Positions 4,987-5,571 of a stretch of DNA of 5,571 bases are shown here, one piece after another; position 1 is the first letter of the stretch, and the number at the start of each line of letters is the position of its first letter. Where the stretch lies: assembly GCA_028291285.1 (NCBI GenBank), contig JAQGIJ010000026.1:1-5571 (forward strand), in the 5' to 3' direction. The notes under the pieces are model-generated. The model was not told the origin of the DNA. It made no database searches and worked only from the letters and a program-made list of their open reading frames with translations. A program made the translations under genes and the position numbers. Source of the stretch: Phenylobacterium sp. (lineage in GTDB: Bacteria > Pseudomonadota > Alphaproteobacteria > Caulobacterales > Caulobacteraceae).

Positions 4987-5571
4987 CTAGGCGGCGGGGC
5001 GCAAGGCTGCCGGCGCGGCGGCCTGCCTGCGGCGATGTTCCGGCCGCAGCCGCAGGATGGGCGACTCCAGATAGCGGAACGAGAGATAGGAGAGCACGAA
5101 GGGCGCGATGATGGCGATCGCCGCGCAGACCCAGGTGGGCGCGAGATGGCGGTTCCACAGCCATTGCGCCACGTCCACGAGGATCGTGAGGTGCATGAGG
5201 TAGAGACCGTAGGACTGGGCGCTCGCCGTGACCACCGCCCCGCTCAGCCAGGCCGGCAGGGTCCGAAGGCGAAGCGCAGCCGGCAGCAGGAGCGCGCACC
5301 CGAGGATGATCATGTTCCATACGAACGCCGGGGCGGCGGACGGCGGCCCGGGGATATGGTCCGTCCACGCCGCCGCAATCAGCGAAAGCCCGGCGAACAG
5401 ACAGACCAAGGGGTGGCGGAAGATCCTCGAGCGCCGCCTGTACAGCGCGGCCACGGCGACGCCGTAGACGATCTGATCCAGCATGGCGAGCACCACATGG
5501 GTGTCGCTCCCGTTCAGACGCAGCAGCACAGGTGGGACGATGAAGAGCAGGATCGCGGGCCAGATCGCCCA
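4987..5571 (-). CDS. Acyltransferase 3 (OafA/YrhL-type) integral membrane protein, C-terminal part
   Basis: The frame is open from the right edge to TAG at 4989-4987, giving 194 visible residues of a protein that normally has about 350-400 (longer with a fused SGNH domain). The N-terminal catalytic half lies outside the window. A GTG at 5529 could be mistaken for a start, but upstream codons (WAIWPAILLFIVPP) continue the hydrophobic helix, so the gene is partial. About six membrane segments are visible: 1-17, 30-47, 53-70, 81-100, 118-135 and 142-163. The family's C-terminal signature is SYGLYLMHLTILVDV (118-132), followed by LSYLSFRYLESPILRLR (155-171), where the last helix meets a basic tail. 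The tail is Arg/Ala-rich, as expected for a cytoplasmic end. Members transfer acetyl or other acyl groups to surface polysaccharides, lipopolysaccharide or membrane glycolipids. The acceptor here is unknown. About 104 bp separates it from the DUF885 start. Confidence 0.85.
   Translation of the reverse strand, partial: WAIWPAILLFIVPPVLLRLNGSDTHVVLAMLDQIVYGVAVAALYRRRSRIFRHPLVCLFAGLSLIAAAWTDHIPGPPSAAPAFVWNMIILGCALLLPAALRLRTLPAWLSGAVVTASAQSYGLYLMHLTILVDVAQWLWNRHLAPTWVCAAIAIIAPFVLSYLSFRYLESPILRLRPEHRRRQAAAPAALRPAA

Noticed and set aside
4987..5529. GTG at 5529 as the start of a 180-residue membrane protein
   Set aside because: The frame stays open to the window edge and the upstream codons encode a continuous hydrophobic helix, so this is the tail of a larger acyltransferase gene.

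Overview
The window reads as ordinary chromosomal DNA from a GC-rich alphaproteobacterium. Strong codon bias towards G/C in third positions, GTG and TTG start codons, a Tat-type lipoprotein signal and a DUF885 lipoprotein gene would suit Caulobacterales (Caulobacter or Phenylobacterium-like). That placement is an inference from style, not from a marker gene. The high GC content produces many long overlapping open frames, and six real protein genes remain once those shadows are removed. There is no rRNA, tRNA, CRISPR array or insertion sequence.

Left part (1-1192, minus strand): the first 34 codons of a DHA2/EmrB-type major facilitator drug exporter run off the left edge. Directly upstream of it, 10 bp away, lies an EmrA-type membrane fusion protein. 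Together they form a two-gene efflux operon. Centre-left (1193-2291): a 148-bp divergent control region carries a perfect 7-bp inverted repeat almost exactly midway between the two start codons. A LysR-family regulator is transcribed rightward from it. This is the classic layout of an LTTR controlling the pump genes it diverges from.

Centre (2302-2928, minus): a glutathione S-transferase family gene converges on the regulator with only 10 bp between the stop codons. Right part: a 20-bp perfect hairpin (2983-3002) separates it from a large DUF885 lipoprotein (3011-4882, minus) with a metallopeptidase-like HExxPGHH motif. Upstream of that, the C-terminal half of an acyltransferase-3 (OafA-type) membrane protein enters from the right edge (4987-5571, minus).

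The pump, its LTTR and the GST plausibly make a small detoxification neighbourhood (conjugation or sensing, plus export). The DUF885 protein and the acyltransferase look like independent envelope-associated genes. I did not find convincing evidence of a new biological system here. The points most worth checking are the divergent-region dyad, the repeat/hairpin cluster at the DUF885 3' end, and the start-site and operator question at the DUF885 5' end.
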